Virus record (IMG/VR): IMGVR_UViG_3300025771_000189
Coordinates: 1-23,656 of that record
Length of the DNA stretch: 23,656 bases
Direction: 5' to 3' (one strand)
DNA from: a virus
The notes below the pieces were generated by a model, which had not been told where the DNA came from, searched no databases, and saw only the letters and a list, made by a program, of their open reading frames with translations. Positions 14,801 through 21,022 of the stretch are shown here, one piece after another. Made by a program: the position numbers and the translations under genes. Every line of letters starts with the position of its first letter. Position 1 is the stretch's first letter.

Positions 14801-15267
14801 TCTGTCTCTAGGTCTGCTGTTCTAAACTCTTCGTCTGTGTTTCTTTGTATAGTCTTCTGTGTATTAACAAGAAAGGTAGAGTCTGCTATTGTTAAAGCTC
14901 TTAGGTCTTGTAAAGGATTAGATGTACTTAGATAGTTAGAAGCTGCAATAGAAGGAACGTTAATATGTATTGAAGTCTTAACATTAGCAGTAAGATCAAA
15001 AGCTTTTAATCCGTTAACAGAGTCATAGGTAATAACATATTTATTCTGTTCATCTCTATCTACATAGTGACTAAATAAATTAGAGCTAACATTAGCACCT
15101 AAGTCAGTATCATATAAGAACCTACTATTAGGTCTTTTTACTAATCCCTCTACTACAGTGGACCAAGCGTTTACTTGTTCATCACACTGTCCAGGGTATC
15201 TTAAATTGTCAGGCTGTTGTGATACACCTTGGGCAAGGTTGGGAAGGCTGGTGTTGAGCAAAGGCAT
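11791..15267 (-). CDS. Tail tubular protein B (T7 gp12-like nozzle), enlarged
   Basis: 1158 residues against 794 in T7. The N-terminus MPLLNTSLPNLAQGVSQQPDNLRYPGQCDEQVNAWSTVVEGLVKRP (read in two pieces) is the hallmark start of gp12-type tail nozzle proteins. Middle landmarks are RINDIFFFKNRLGLLTNDSIVFSEADEYFNFF (about 595-626) and FSAKTQFVLRG (664-674). The extra length includes three short inserts of about 40 residues that look like carbohydrate-binding modules (about 531-572, 917-962 and 966-1005). The protein forms the hexameric distal tail tube and contacts the fibres, so the inserts would sit near the receptor end. The ATG overlaps the tail tubular A stop as TAATG, without a strong Shine-Dalgarno, suggesting coupled translation. 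Confidence 0.94.
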   Translation of the reverse strand: MPLLNTSLPNLAQGVSQQPDNLRYPGQCDEQVNAWSTVVEGLVKRPNSRFLYDTDLGANVSSNLFSHYVDRDEQNKYVITYDSVNGLKAFDLTANVKTSIHINVPSIAASNYLSTSNPLQDLRALTIADSTFLVNTQKTIQRNTDEEFRTADLETDALVFVKLGDYDKAYSIFLSGKLVPIGSSFPNGSEHNYTTHGDAPATYISGKAGHSDGKYADTEYIAKDLTTCLTDYVSSAKAVKSVNIAGGSGWHPTGGSSWRGTAFTYEFFIDQYDSGTGLLTASGAKGWVIFGGDGSVSSFELTHEGADYQPSNTSGVNTKYTIRQVRQWTKRYFGNFKKHQTRTDIYDSSVTLDSTGAVIATVNPLSITFPITLSINVPGDFVGVTVTQQGSVIKISNTIDFQIRVSDGLANQGLGVIYKEVDSITDLPKSCFNRFRVKVIGEAELEQDDYYVQFKTKDNEDYGEGSWIETSGWNSDLTSADKLSGIDSAIDIETMPVRLIPSPATGKITSFDLQLINWTQRESGDDYTNPYPSFVSESGQFVTYSGSNYSCIKSHTSSGSILPTNTTYWKAQTTVPSNTKEWASGIEYLKGAEKRINDIFFFKNRLGLLTNDSIVFSEADEYFNFFRTTTQTLLDSAPIDVGISHTKISLLKYAQAFQEKLMLFSAKTQFVLRGRDLLTPKTVTISPVTEYDVSESIRPLALSSHIYFNFKRNSFEGLLEYTVDNNTETYGATEITEQVNKYIPSNIVRMEGSASENMIIVQTDSDYKKLFVYKYFWQGREKIQSSWMTFTFNKDVRSFYFIESTLYVITTDSDGTYLEKIPMENGLVDTGKNYALLLDHRVDGNSSYVGLGGWYPTGTPTPLSINGTNLTNVSLIVGANGFQFKSGMSFYTKNGNKRTLTIDNADPTRAAVSGLIASFVSYSSHVTHNNKTYKCTQNHTADAAKEPGVGANWEDYWSEITTTIQALAWSLTTPYITGGLYLCTTGHTSSPTILPDAAGSLYWNDATGLIDSAPEWSPNGYEYISQYDFFVGFEYDMLYRFSKQNLKQPTERGGRSASDYTYQTIRNGSIEYSETGHFNVEVTPKFRDTYTYTYNPSLLASVSTLNKFTPETGFFKFAVQAQPNDATIEIKSSSALPVKLLSAEFESTIISRSRRYGG

Positions 15268-15845
15268 TATCTGTCAATTACTCGCATTACGCTATAGTGA
15301 TCAAAGATAGTTCTGTCAGCATTCTCTGAGTCACTTTCAATAGCCCTAGCTTTAGCTTCTATCTCATCTCTTAAAGCAAACCCTTCTATCTCACGACTAC
15401 CTAAGAACCTAGCAGCAAAGATGCGAGCTGATTTAACAGATATGTAATGTCTAAATTGTTCAGGTAGTTCCTCGAACTCTAACTCAAAAGTAATAATAGC
15501 TTTTAAGTCTTTGGTCCAAGTATCCCTGTGGTTTTTCCTGTCGTATAGTTTAAGACCTCTTTGTACAGCGTCTGTGTCTGTGTTTAACTCAGGGTCTAAA
15601 TCTACTTTTAAAGTGTTAACAGGAAGAGTAATCCTTTTTGTAACAGAATCTGGTACAAGTGGATAATCATACTCTGTATTAAAATGCCATCCTTCTGATT
15701 GGATAGCTTTGCTGGTTTCGTCTAACGCATGGACTGCCTGTGTGACGGTTACAGGAACACTAGTTCCACTTAAAGTATTAACAGGTGACTCTCCTATTAC
15801 AGAGATCATTATGTTTACCGCTTCCAGTTTAGTTGTCAGTGCCAT
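15267..15845 (-). CDS. Tail tubular protein A (T7 gp11-like adaptor)
   Basis: 192 residues (T7 gp11 is 196). N-terminal MALTTKLEAVNIMISVIGESPVN is the typical gp11 opening. Further marks are an EGWHFNTEYDYPLVPD segment near residue 60 and the helical EQFRHYISVKSARIFAARFLGS around 130. Twelve copies form the ring between portal and nozzle. It begins right after the terminator-like hairpin behind the capsid gene, and its upstream region has no recognisable Shine-Dalgarno, only an A/T-rich tract overlapping the terminator's T-run. Its stop overlaps the next start. Confidence 0.93.
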   Translation of the reverse strand: MALTTKLEAVNIMISVIGESPVNTLSGTSVPVTVTQAVHALDETSKAIQSEGWHFNTEYDYPLVPDSVTKRITLPVNTLKVDLDPELNTDTDAVQRGLKLYDRKNHRDTWTKDLKAIITFELEFEELPEQFRHYISVKSARIFAARFLGSREIEGFALRDEIEAKARAIESDSENADRTIFDHYSVMRVIDR

Positions 15846-15854
15846 AGCTTTTAT

Positions 15855-15908
15855 AAATAAAAATATCGGTGGAGGGTGCGGAACGAATCACAGACCACCC
15901 AACACCGA
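15855..15908 (-). terminator. Rho-independent terminator-like hairpin after the major capsid gene
   Basis: Read on the minus strand, TCGGTG (15908-15903) pairs with CACCGA (15871-15866). After a two-base mismatch, GGGTG pairs with CACCC, giving an 11-pair stem around a loop of about 17 bases. TATTTTTATTT follows at 15865-15855. T7 carries its late terminator at the same place, just after gene 10. The internal mismatch and large loop suggest partial rather than full termination, which fits the need to express the tail genes downstream. Confidence 0.78.
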
Positions 15909-15916
15909 AGAGAGAA

Positions 15917-16978
15917 TTATTTCTGTAACTCGATAGCACACTCAGGACGGAGAACTCCGTGACCCATAGCATACTTAGCAACAAAAAGTGTTCCTTGACG
16001 CTCGATTTGATACTCGCTTTCAGTAGCAAGATCAAGAAGCTTAACTGTTCCGACAGCAGCAGAGTGAGCAACGATACCAAGAGTATTGGTGAAGTTACCA
16101 TTATAACCTGCTCCATTTGCACCGAAGACATCATTGCTTGCAGCACCGTCTCCAGAAGTAACAGCTGATAAATCAGTTGAAGGAATGTGATTACTTTTGT
16201 AGATCGTGATACCTGCAACTTGAGGAATTGATCCTGAAGCAATGCTTCCTACTCCTCCAACGTCTTTATTGACAGCTGAAGTAGAGATAGCCAACGCACC
16301 AGCACCGCCAGTGATTAACTTGTAATACTCTTGAGGGCGAAGTACGCAGAAACGACCGTCACTAGGAACGTCGTTTTCGTCTAGCTTCTGAGCAGCAGTG
16401 AATAAAGCAGCAACAAGTTCTGCTCCTGTTGGATCAGTGTTGACAGCGTCATCAGATGAATCAGCACCTGTTCCCATTGCGTTAGCAGAAACATCGAGGA
16501 TTCCTCCAACTTTACCGCCAGTAACAGCAGCAGCTGAACGAGCAGAAGCGATGAATACTTTAGCAATAGCAGTATCGAAACGAACTGCAAGAGCTTTACC
16601 TAACTCGTTAGCGTAAACGCTGCGGATGTCGTAGTGATTCTTTACGTCGTCGATGTTAGCCAAGAAGGTAGAAGCAAGTAACATCTTATCGATTGTAATT
16701 ACTTTCTCTGCTTTCTTGATGTCGCTTAGGTATGAGTTTCCACCGTCAGCGATGTTTTCGCCTGGTGTGTGATAGTCAGCAGAAGCTACGCCTGTTACAG
16801 GGAACTGAGCTGATTTACCGTTTTCAATTGTGCGAACAGTATGTAGTGGTTTGAAGACGTTCGACTCCTCAAAGGTTTGCAAGATTTCTCCGCTAAACTT
16901 TTTAAGAAACAAAGCATCTACATCACCAGCACTATTAACTTGTCCTACACGTGAGGGGGATGTATCTCCATTAGCCAT
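15917..16978 (-). CDS. Major capsid protein (T7 gp10-like, HK97 fold)
   Basis: 353 residues (T7 gp10A is 345). The N-terminal MANGDTSPSRVGQVNSAGDVDALFLKKFSGEILQTFEE (seen in two parts), GKSAQFPVTGVASADYHTPG near 55-74 and KAEKVITIDKMLLAS near 89-103 are the usual N-arm and E-loop region of T7-type capsid proteins. RFCVLRPQEYYKLI near 210 and the final YAMGHGVLRPECAIEL complete the pattern. It forms the icosahedral shell. It has the best translation signal in the window, AAGGAG ten bases before the ATG, and the longest leader (125 bases). A terminator-like hairpin follows, all consistent with high expression. I see no frameshift site that would give a 10B-like form. Confidence 0.96.
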   Translation of the reverse strand: MANGDTSPSRVGQVNSAGDVDALFLKKFSGEILQTFEESNVFKPLHTVRTIENGKSAQFPVTGVASADYHTPGENIADGGNSYLSDIKKAEKVITIDKMLLASTFLANIDDVKNHYDIRSVYANELGKALAVRFDTAIAKVFIASARSAAAVTGGKVGGILDVSANAMGTGADSSDDAVNTDPTGAELVAALFTAAQKLDENDVPSDGRFCVLRPQEYYKLITGGAGALAISTSAVNKDVGGVGSIASGSIPQVAGITIYKSNHIPSTDLSAVTSGDGAASNDVFGANGAGYNGNFTNTLGIVAHSAAVGTVKLLDLATESEYQIERQGTLFVAKYAMGHGVLRPECAIELQK

Positions 16979-17103
16979 GATATATTATCTCCTTATGTAT
17001 TTTGTTATTAATGTTTATGTATTTGTTTTGCGACTTTCGTTGTAACCTTCGTTCGAGATTGTCCACCGCAGTGGGTCTTGACATTAGTTATACTAATTGT
17101 CTG
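16979..17103 (-). promoter_or_regulatory. Leader of the major capsid gene with two small inverted repeats
   Basis: This 125-base non-coding stretch is the largest gap in the window. On the minus strand it holds, in order, an ATTAGT-ATA-ACTAAT inverted repeat (17097-17083), CCAC-TGCG-GTGG (17074-17063), whose loop is of the stable UNCG type in RNA, an A-rich single-stranded region, and the capsid ribosome binding site AAGGAG (near 16993-16988). In T7 the strong phi10 promoter lies here. I cannot recognise the promoter of this phage's own polymerase, so a promoter is inference from position. The hairpins could equally be RNA-stabilising or processing sites. Confidence 0.5.
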
Positions 17104-17208
17104 TTAAAGTGTATTTAGTATAATAATTCCACCTAAACAAAGAACAGTCAAGACAATAGCTTTCTCCTTCTTTGTAAGTGAGTTATAAAATTTTAATAGT
17201 TTATTCAT
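17104..17208 (-). CDS. Small single-span membrane peptide (34 aa) overlapping the lipoprotein gene
   Basis: Read by hand: MNKLLKFYNSLTKKEKAIVL then TVLCLGGIIILNTL. The ATG overlaps the lipoprotein stop as ATGA, and no Shine-Dalgarno precedes it, so translation would depend on coupling. The first 17 residues are polar and basic (including KKEK at 13-16), and residues 18-34 form one hydrophobic segment ending at the C-terminus, predicting N-in topology. Function unknown. Being next to a spanin-like gene, it may be a lysis accessory such as a small holin, antiholin or membrane anchor, but this is inference. Its short length means chance cannot be ruled out. Confidence 0.6.
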   Translation of the reverse strand: MNKLLKFYNSLTKKEKAIVLTVLCLGGIIILNTL

Positions 17209-17621
17209 TTGTTTTGTGCTTTATTGTGAACATAGCGTGTGTAGATCAACGGTACTACATTCCAAAGAATAACACCAACAAGGCAGAGTTTCAAAAAACC
17301 ATATATCTCATCCAACATAGAATCAAAGAATCCATTATCCATCTCTTCGTTAAGTTGTTGTTGTACAAGTTTTTGTACATCTCCTTCAGATAAAGCTTTT
17401 ACTTTACTAGCTAATCCTTTGTTCTCCTCCATCAACTTAGCTCCTTCTCCTACTCCCCATCCCAAGGCAGCACCACCAGCAGCAGCACCAGGACCACCAA
17501 GGCTACCAACAGTAGCTCCACCCACACTCCCTGCTAACGGATAAAAAGAAGCCTTGGAACATCCACCTAAAAGAACCAGAACCAACACTGGCAAGAAAAA
17601 AGATGGAGTCCAAGGCTTCAT
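17205..17621 (-). CDS. Lipoprotein with C-terminal membrane segment, candidate unimolecular spanin
   Basis: 138 residues. N-terminal signal MKPWTPSFFLPVLVLVLLGGC has a lipobox LGGC with the lipidated Cys at 21. Residues 31-59 are a glycine-zipper-like run with repeated GxxxG spacing. Residues 62-105 are helical and charged. Residues 109-127 form a membrane segment (FLKLCLVGVILWNVVPLIY), followed by a basic tail RYVHNKAQNK that would face the cytoplasm. A lipid anchor at one end and a membrane helix at the other is the architecture of unimolecular spanins such as T1 gp11, which join outer and inner membranes at the end of lysis. The unusual point is its place between scaffold and capsid genes. 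It could instead be a superinfection-exclusion or envelope lipoprotein. The start codon lies in a palindrome and no Shine-Dalgarno is seen. Confidence 0.8.
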   Translation of the reverse strand: MKPWTPSFFLPVLVLVLLGGCSKASFYPLAGSVGGATVGSLGGPGAAAGGAALGWGVGEGAKLMEENKGLASKVKALSEGDVQKLVQQQLNEEMDNGFFDSMLDEIYGFLKLCLVGVILWNVVPLIYTRYVHNKAQNK

Positions 17622-17638
17622 ATATATGAACCAACTTG
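17611..17638 (-). promoter_or_regulatory. Stem-loop covering the start codon of the lipoprotein gene
   Basis: TTCATATATATGAA at 17630-17617 is a perfect 14-base palindrome containing the ATG (17621-17619). On the minus strand it is flanked by GG before and, after one bulged G, CC behind, with CAAG and CTTG further out. In the mRNA it could fold and hide the start codon, delaying translation. It is AT-rich and short, so the structure may be weak. Confidence 0.45.
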
Positions 17639-17646
17639 ATGAAAAA

Positions 17647-18417
17647 TTATAAGTAATTATGACTCGCTGCTATGCGTCTGTCAATCTCTTCGTGGTAAGC
17701 TTTGTCACCACTTTTGTATCGAGGATCAGACATTGCACGAGCAAGTTCTTGATTAGATTTAAAAGGCATTGTTGATGAACCACTTACAGCACCTTGTACT
17801 AACTTAGGAGTAACTCCATTCTCTGCTTTAAATTGTGCGTATAATCCTTTGGTAGCTAGTTTAGCTTGTTCAACTGTACCATTTTGTACGATTTCATCAA
17901 AAGTATTTACTTCTTCAGGTGATAAATTATTAGCAGCCCATTCAGCCATTTGATCCCAGTTACCTTCAGTAACAGCTTTGATACTACCTTCTTCACTTTG
18001 TTGTAGTGCTTGTTGACCAGCAGCGTAGCTATCTACTAACTCCTTCGGTAGCCCAATCTTAGCAAGATTCTTATAGGTCTCTTCAGATATAACACCGTCA
18101 TTCTCAAAGAACTCTTTACTAGCTTCCACAATAACATCATTAGTATTCGTATCTTCCTCTTGGTTGTCATCTTGTTCATTCTCGTTGGTTTCCTCTCCTT
18201 CTTCTTGTTCTTGCTCTTTAGCCCCTGCTCCCAATTTCTTTTCAAGTTCACTATAGGCATTAGCCATGTCTTCAGGACTCTTGAACTTTTCAGGTAACCA
18301 TTCAGGTCTATCCTCTTGCGTTTGTTCTTCAGATATTGCATCAACAGCTTCTTCTGACTCTGGGTCAATCTCCTGTGGTGCTTTCTCATTTATCTCTACT
18401 CGGTGGAATTCTGCCAT
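17647..18417 (-). CDS. Scaffold / capsid assembly protein (T7 gp9-like)
   Basis: 256 residues, strongly acidic, between portal and capsid genes. Residues 10-95 are nearly all Glu, Asp, Gln and Asn with a conserved-looking WLPEKFKSPEDMANAYSELE (40-59). The 'P.KFKS.EDLA.AY..LE+KLG' phrase is common in scaffold proteins of podoviruses. The C-terminus ends LARAMSDPRYKSGDKAYHEE then IDRRIAASH, a basic helix that in scaffolds of this kind binds the inside of the capsid shell. It directs procapsid assembly and leaves before or during packaging. It starts nine bases after the portal stop. T7 gp9 is about 300 residues, so this is a short version. Confidence 0.92.
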   Translation of the reverse strand: MAEFHRVEINEKAPQEIDPESEEAVDAISEEQTQEDRPEWLPEKFKSPEDMANAYSELEKKLGAGAKEQEQEEGEETNENEQDDNQEEDTNTNDVIVEASKEFFENDGVISEETYKNLAKIGLPKELVDSYAAGQQALQQSEEGSIKAVTEGNWDQMAEWAANNLSPEEVNTFDEIVQNGTVEQAKLATKGLYAQFKAENGVTPKLVQGAVSGSSTMPFKSNQELARAMSDPRYKSGDKAYHEEIDRRIAASHNYL

Positions 18418-18426
18418 ATCTCTCTT

Positions 18427-19986
18427 TTACTCTTCTTGTGGTTGTTGTTGACTAGCCATGTACTGCTCTTGTGCAGCATTGATAGCAGGTGCTACAGCAG
18501 GTCCACCCAACTTCATCATCATCTCTTGTTGTTGGGCTTGCTGCATAGCTTGTTGAATTTCTTCTTCTGATTTAATCAGTCCTTCAGTCTCGATACCTAA
18601 CGCTGTGGCTCTTCTTTTGAAGTAGTCAGATACATTAACATATTGTGCAACTGCTTGTGGACCAACGATTTGATTAGCTCCTGCAAGAAATAGATCGAGC
18701 TTTTGTAAATCATTACCTCGTCCTAGTGCTTCAACACCAGTAACAATAGTAGGTTTAACAATGTCTTTAGGTAACTTAGGAAGTCTTCCTTCTTTACTCA
18801 TCCTTGCCATTAACCTAGTAACGACAGGCATTTGAAACTCTTGTGACAATAAAGAATACAGACCACCAAGTGCAGCTTCCAACTCTTGAGATAACATTCT
18901 TATCTCCTCTGCTGTTACTCGTTCTGCATCTCTGACTACACCACTGTTAAGTAGGAAAGCTTGAGATAGTCTATCACTAATCCCATTCATTACTCCTTGT
19001 GCAGTACGGAAGTCATTGAACTTGTTAAGTTGTAAAACAGATACATCTCCTTCAGACCCTTGTACAATTGCACCGTTAGGAGATTCAGATAAAGTCTTAG
19101 CCCTGGTTGTACCGTTAGGATTAACCATGAACAATACCTTGGCTGCTGCTGCACTACCTTCGACTATTGCTTTTGTTAACGACTCTAAAGATTTAAGATC
19201 ACCAATGTACTCCTCAACAAATCCTCGTCCGTAATCTTCACCATCTATTCTTGTATAACGAAGAGGTAGGAATGGAGTCTTCTCGATAGGATACCTACCC
19301 TTTGACTCTTCAATAACAATTCCTTTAACATCTTGTTGTACTACATATTCATTACCTTCTCTAACTACAGAGGTGTACAAGTCACAGCTATTCTCTTTCT
19401 CTTGACGATATACCTCTTCTCTTACAGACTCAGGTAACATCATTGGAGCAACAGTTTCTTTGATAGCTATGTGTGTTACATTACCCATTGGGTCTCTCTT
19501 AACACAGTAACGATCCAGTCTGAATACTCTCATTCCACCTTCATCAGGTAAGTATAACAAAGTATTACCTGTCACTAATAGATTCTTTAACGCTTCAAAC
19601 ACTCCTACTCGAAATGCTTCAACTTCTACTTCTTGAGATACACTTCGTTCTACATCTGCTAATGCTTTCTCTAAGTCAGATCGTAATTGCTCTCCTCCCT
19701 CTGGTCCTAACTCCTGCTTTGCTTTATCTAATTCATACCTGTCTATAACAAGACGGAAGAATGGAGCGTTAGGTGGTAACAGTGCTAACAATAACTTAGA
19801 TGCTAGGTTGTTTACTCCTCTAGCTCCTACTCCTTGATAAGGTGTGTAATACTTAGTAGCGTAGTTGTGTCCATCGGGTGGCATTATGTAAGGAATAGTC
19901 AACTCAGATGAGGTACGACCTCGATCCAAGAAAGACCACCTTTGGTTCTCTAAGCTATGATATAGCCCTTGGGCTGTTTCTTTCAT
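18427..19986 (-). CDS. Portal protein (T7 gp8-like head-to-tail connector)
   Basis: 519 residues (T7 gp8 is 536). N-terminal LYHSLENQRWSFLDRGRTSS and the following LTIPYIMPPDG ... YTPYQGVGARGVNNLASKLL with LLPPNAPFF (about 70-78) are typical of T7-type portals. Central landmarks include NLLVTGNTLLYLP, PFLPLRYTRIDGEDYGRGFVEEY and ERVTAEEIRMLSQELEAALGG. The C-terminal 50 residues are Gln- and Met-rich (IQQAMQQAQQQEMMMKLGG) and probably flexible. Twelve copies form the vertex ring for packaging and tail attachment. The start follows the upstream stop directly (TAG then ATG). Confidence 0.96.
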   Translation of the reverse strand: MKETAQGLYHSLENQRWSFLDRGRTSSELTIPYIMPPDGHNYATKYYTPYQGVGARGVNNLASKLLLALLPPNAPFFRLVIDRYELDKAKQELGPEGGEQLRSDLEKALADVERSVSQEVEVEAFRVGVFEALKNLLVTGNTLLYLPDEGGMRVFRLDRYCVKRDPMGNVTHIAIKETVAPMMLPESVREEVYRQEKENSCDLYTSVVREGNEYVVQQDVKGIVIEESKGRYPIEKTPFLPLRYTRIDGEDYGRGFVEEYIGDLKSLESLTKAIVEGSAAAAKVLFMVNPNGTTRAKTLSESPNGAIVQGSEGDVSVLQLNKFNDFRTAQGVMNGISDRLSQAFLLNSGVVRDAERVTAEEIRMLSQELEAALGGLYSLLSQEFQMPVVTRLMARMSKEGRLPKLPKDIVKPTIVTGVEALGRGNDLQKLDLFLAGANQIVGPQAVAQYVNVSDYFKRRATALGIETEGLIKSEEEIQQAMQQAQQQEMMMKLGGPAVAPAINAAQEQYMASQQQPQEE

Positions 19987-20193
19987 CTATTGACCTGTGG
20001 CATCAGCATTGAACTGAGCTAGTGTAGCATCTGATGCTCCAGCAGTTGTTTCAGCTACATAGATTCTCTTCGTATCAGTCGCAAAGTATATTTCTCCTTG
20101 CGTAGCTTCCTTTTTAAACTTCGTCTTATTAGCATCCGTCCCTGTCTTAACAGCGATGGAGTAATCCTTCCGTCCTAACTTTTGCTGTGCCAT
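19987..20193 (-). CDS. Small virion-associated protein with tropism-determinant-like motif
   Basis: 68 residues: MAQQKLGRKDYSIAVKTGTD, then ATQGEIYFATDTKRIYVAETT. The 'GE.yfatDTkRlyv' phrase is common at the N-termini of phage fibre and tropism-determinant proteins, where it forms a small beta domain that trimerises or docks on the virion. Here it stands alone rather than at the head of a fibre. It is sandwiched between the beta-helix gene (three bases upstream) and the portal gene (abutting). A decoration or fibre-docking role is inferred from the motif and neighbours only. Confidence 0.7.
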   Translation of the reverse strand: MAQQKLGRKDYSIAVKTGTDANKTKFKKEATQGEIYFATDTKRIYVAETTAGASDATLAQFNADATGQ

Positions 20194-20196
20194 GAC

Positions 20197-21003
20197 TTAG
20201 GAAGCTGTACCAGCGTTGATGCAAGGTGAGGATGGACGAAGGCGAAGATCATCATTTGCTGGGTCTACGAATAGAGGATCGGAGAATATATTGTCAGTCC
20301 CTCCACTAGTGTTACTACTACCAATTTGATGGAAGCAACTAAATGTAGACGCTGATGCTAATGTGAAATTACAAGCCGCTGTGTCATCGCTCATCCAAAT
20401 ATTGTTTTTCATTCCCGATGAAGGGAGTCCTGCTGTGACCGTGCCTGATGTAATAGCAGTTAGACCTAGATAAATACTATTACGCTCGAAGGTTATAGTT
20501 TGACAGTCGAAAAATAAAGGTTTAGCGACACCAGTGTAGGATAAGCTGATAGAGTTATCTGTGAAATTAGCTCCAACACCAATTGTATTTAGTAAAAAAT
20601 GTCCATAAACATAGCCAGTAAGTGCAGTAGATGATATAAATTTATTATTCTTTATAGTTGGCTTTACTGCACCATCCATTCCCAATCTTAAATTTTCAAC
20701 TACAAATTTCTGAAAAGTATTAGCCCCACCTCCTGCTGTTGTTTGTCCTACATATATTGTATTTACTGATGCAGTATTTGTGGTGGTTAATTTAGCACCA
20801 TATAAGTTTAAGCTTTCATAATTTACTCCTGATGCTCTCCACAATGTTGTGCCTGTGTTTATACTATAGTCTCCATCTGTGAAATAAATAGTACCTCCGT
20901 TTCCAGCTGCTGTTTCTGCTGTACCTAATTGATTATAAAAATAAGGATCAGCGAGTGTTCCTGTACCTGAACCTGAACCTGGTTTAATATATACTGTTGC
21001 CAT
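20197..21003 (-). CDS. Right-handed beta-helix protein, possible tailspike or depolymerase-like
   Basis: 268 residues. It starts MATVYIKPGSGSGTGTLADP and contains NGGTIYFTDGDYSI (35-48), the entry of a pectate-lyase-type beta helix. Irregular rungs follow with N-rich turns (IKNNKFISST, FTDNSISLSY, FERNSIYLG, MKNNIWMSD), and it closes with FSDPLFVDPANDDLRLRPSS then PCINAG, the usual end of many secreted beta-helix proteins. I cannot see an obvious catalytic dyad, so binding rather than cleavage of polysaccharide is equally possible. There is no signal peptide, as expected for a virion protein. It sits in a fibre-like cluster upstream of the portal. The gene has no clear ribosome binding site. 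Confidence 0.78.
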   Translation of the reverse strand: MATVYIKPGSGSGTGTLADPYFYNQLGTAETAAGNGGTIYFTDGDYSINTGTTLWRASGVNYESLNLYGAKLTTTNTASVNTIYVGQTTAGGGANTFQKFVVENLRLGMDGAVKPTIKNNKFISSTALTGYVYGHFLLNTIGVGANFTDNSISLSYTGVAKPLFFDCQTITFERNSIYLGLTAITSGTVTAGLPSSGMKNNIWMSDDTAACNFTLASASTFSCFHQIGSSNTSGGTDNIFSDPLFVDPANDDLRLRPSSPCINAGTAS

Positions 21004-21022
21004 AATATTTAGTTGTTAATTT

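Noticed and set aside
15829-16242. Minus-strand open frame of 137 residues overlapping the capsid gene end
   Set aside because: Leu/Ser-rich low-complexity translation in the wrong frame of a well recognised capsid gene, and it crosses the terminator hairpin.
16381-16616. Antisense and out-of-frame ORFs within the capsid gene
   Set aside because: They overlap conserved capsid coding sequence fully and show only Ala/Leu-rich shadow composition.
17076-17098. Plus-strand TTGACA followed by TATACT near 17077-17093
   Set aside because: The spacing between the two boxes is only about five bases, no plus-strand gene follows, and the bases belong to the inverted repeat of the capsid leader.
18036-18389. 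117-residue Lys/Arg-rich minus-strand frame inside the scaffold gene
   Set aside because: It is the frame-shifted reading of the acidic GAA/GAG-rich scaffold; composition explains it.
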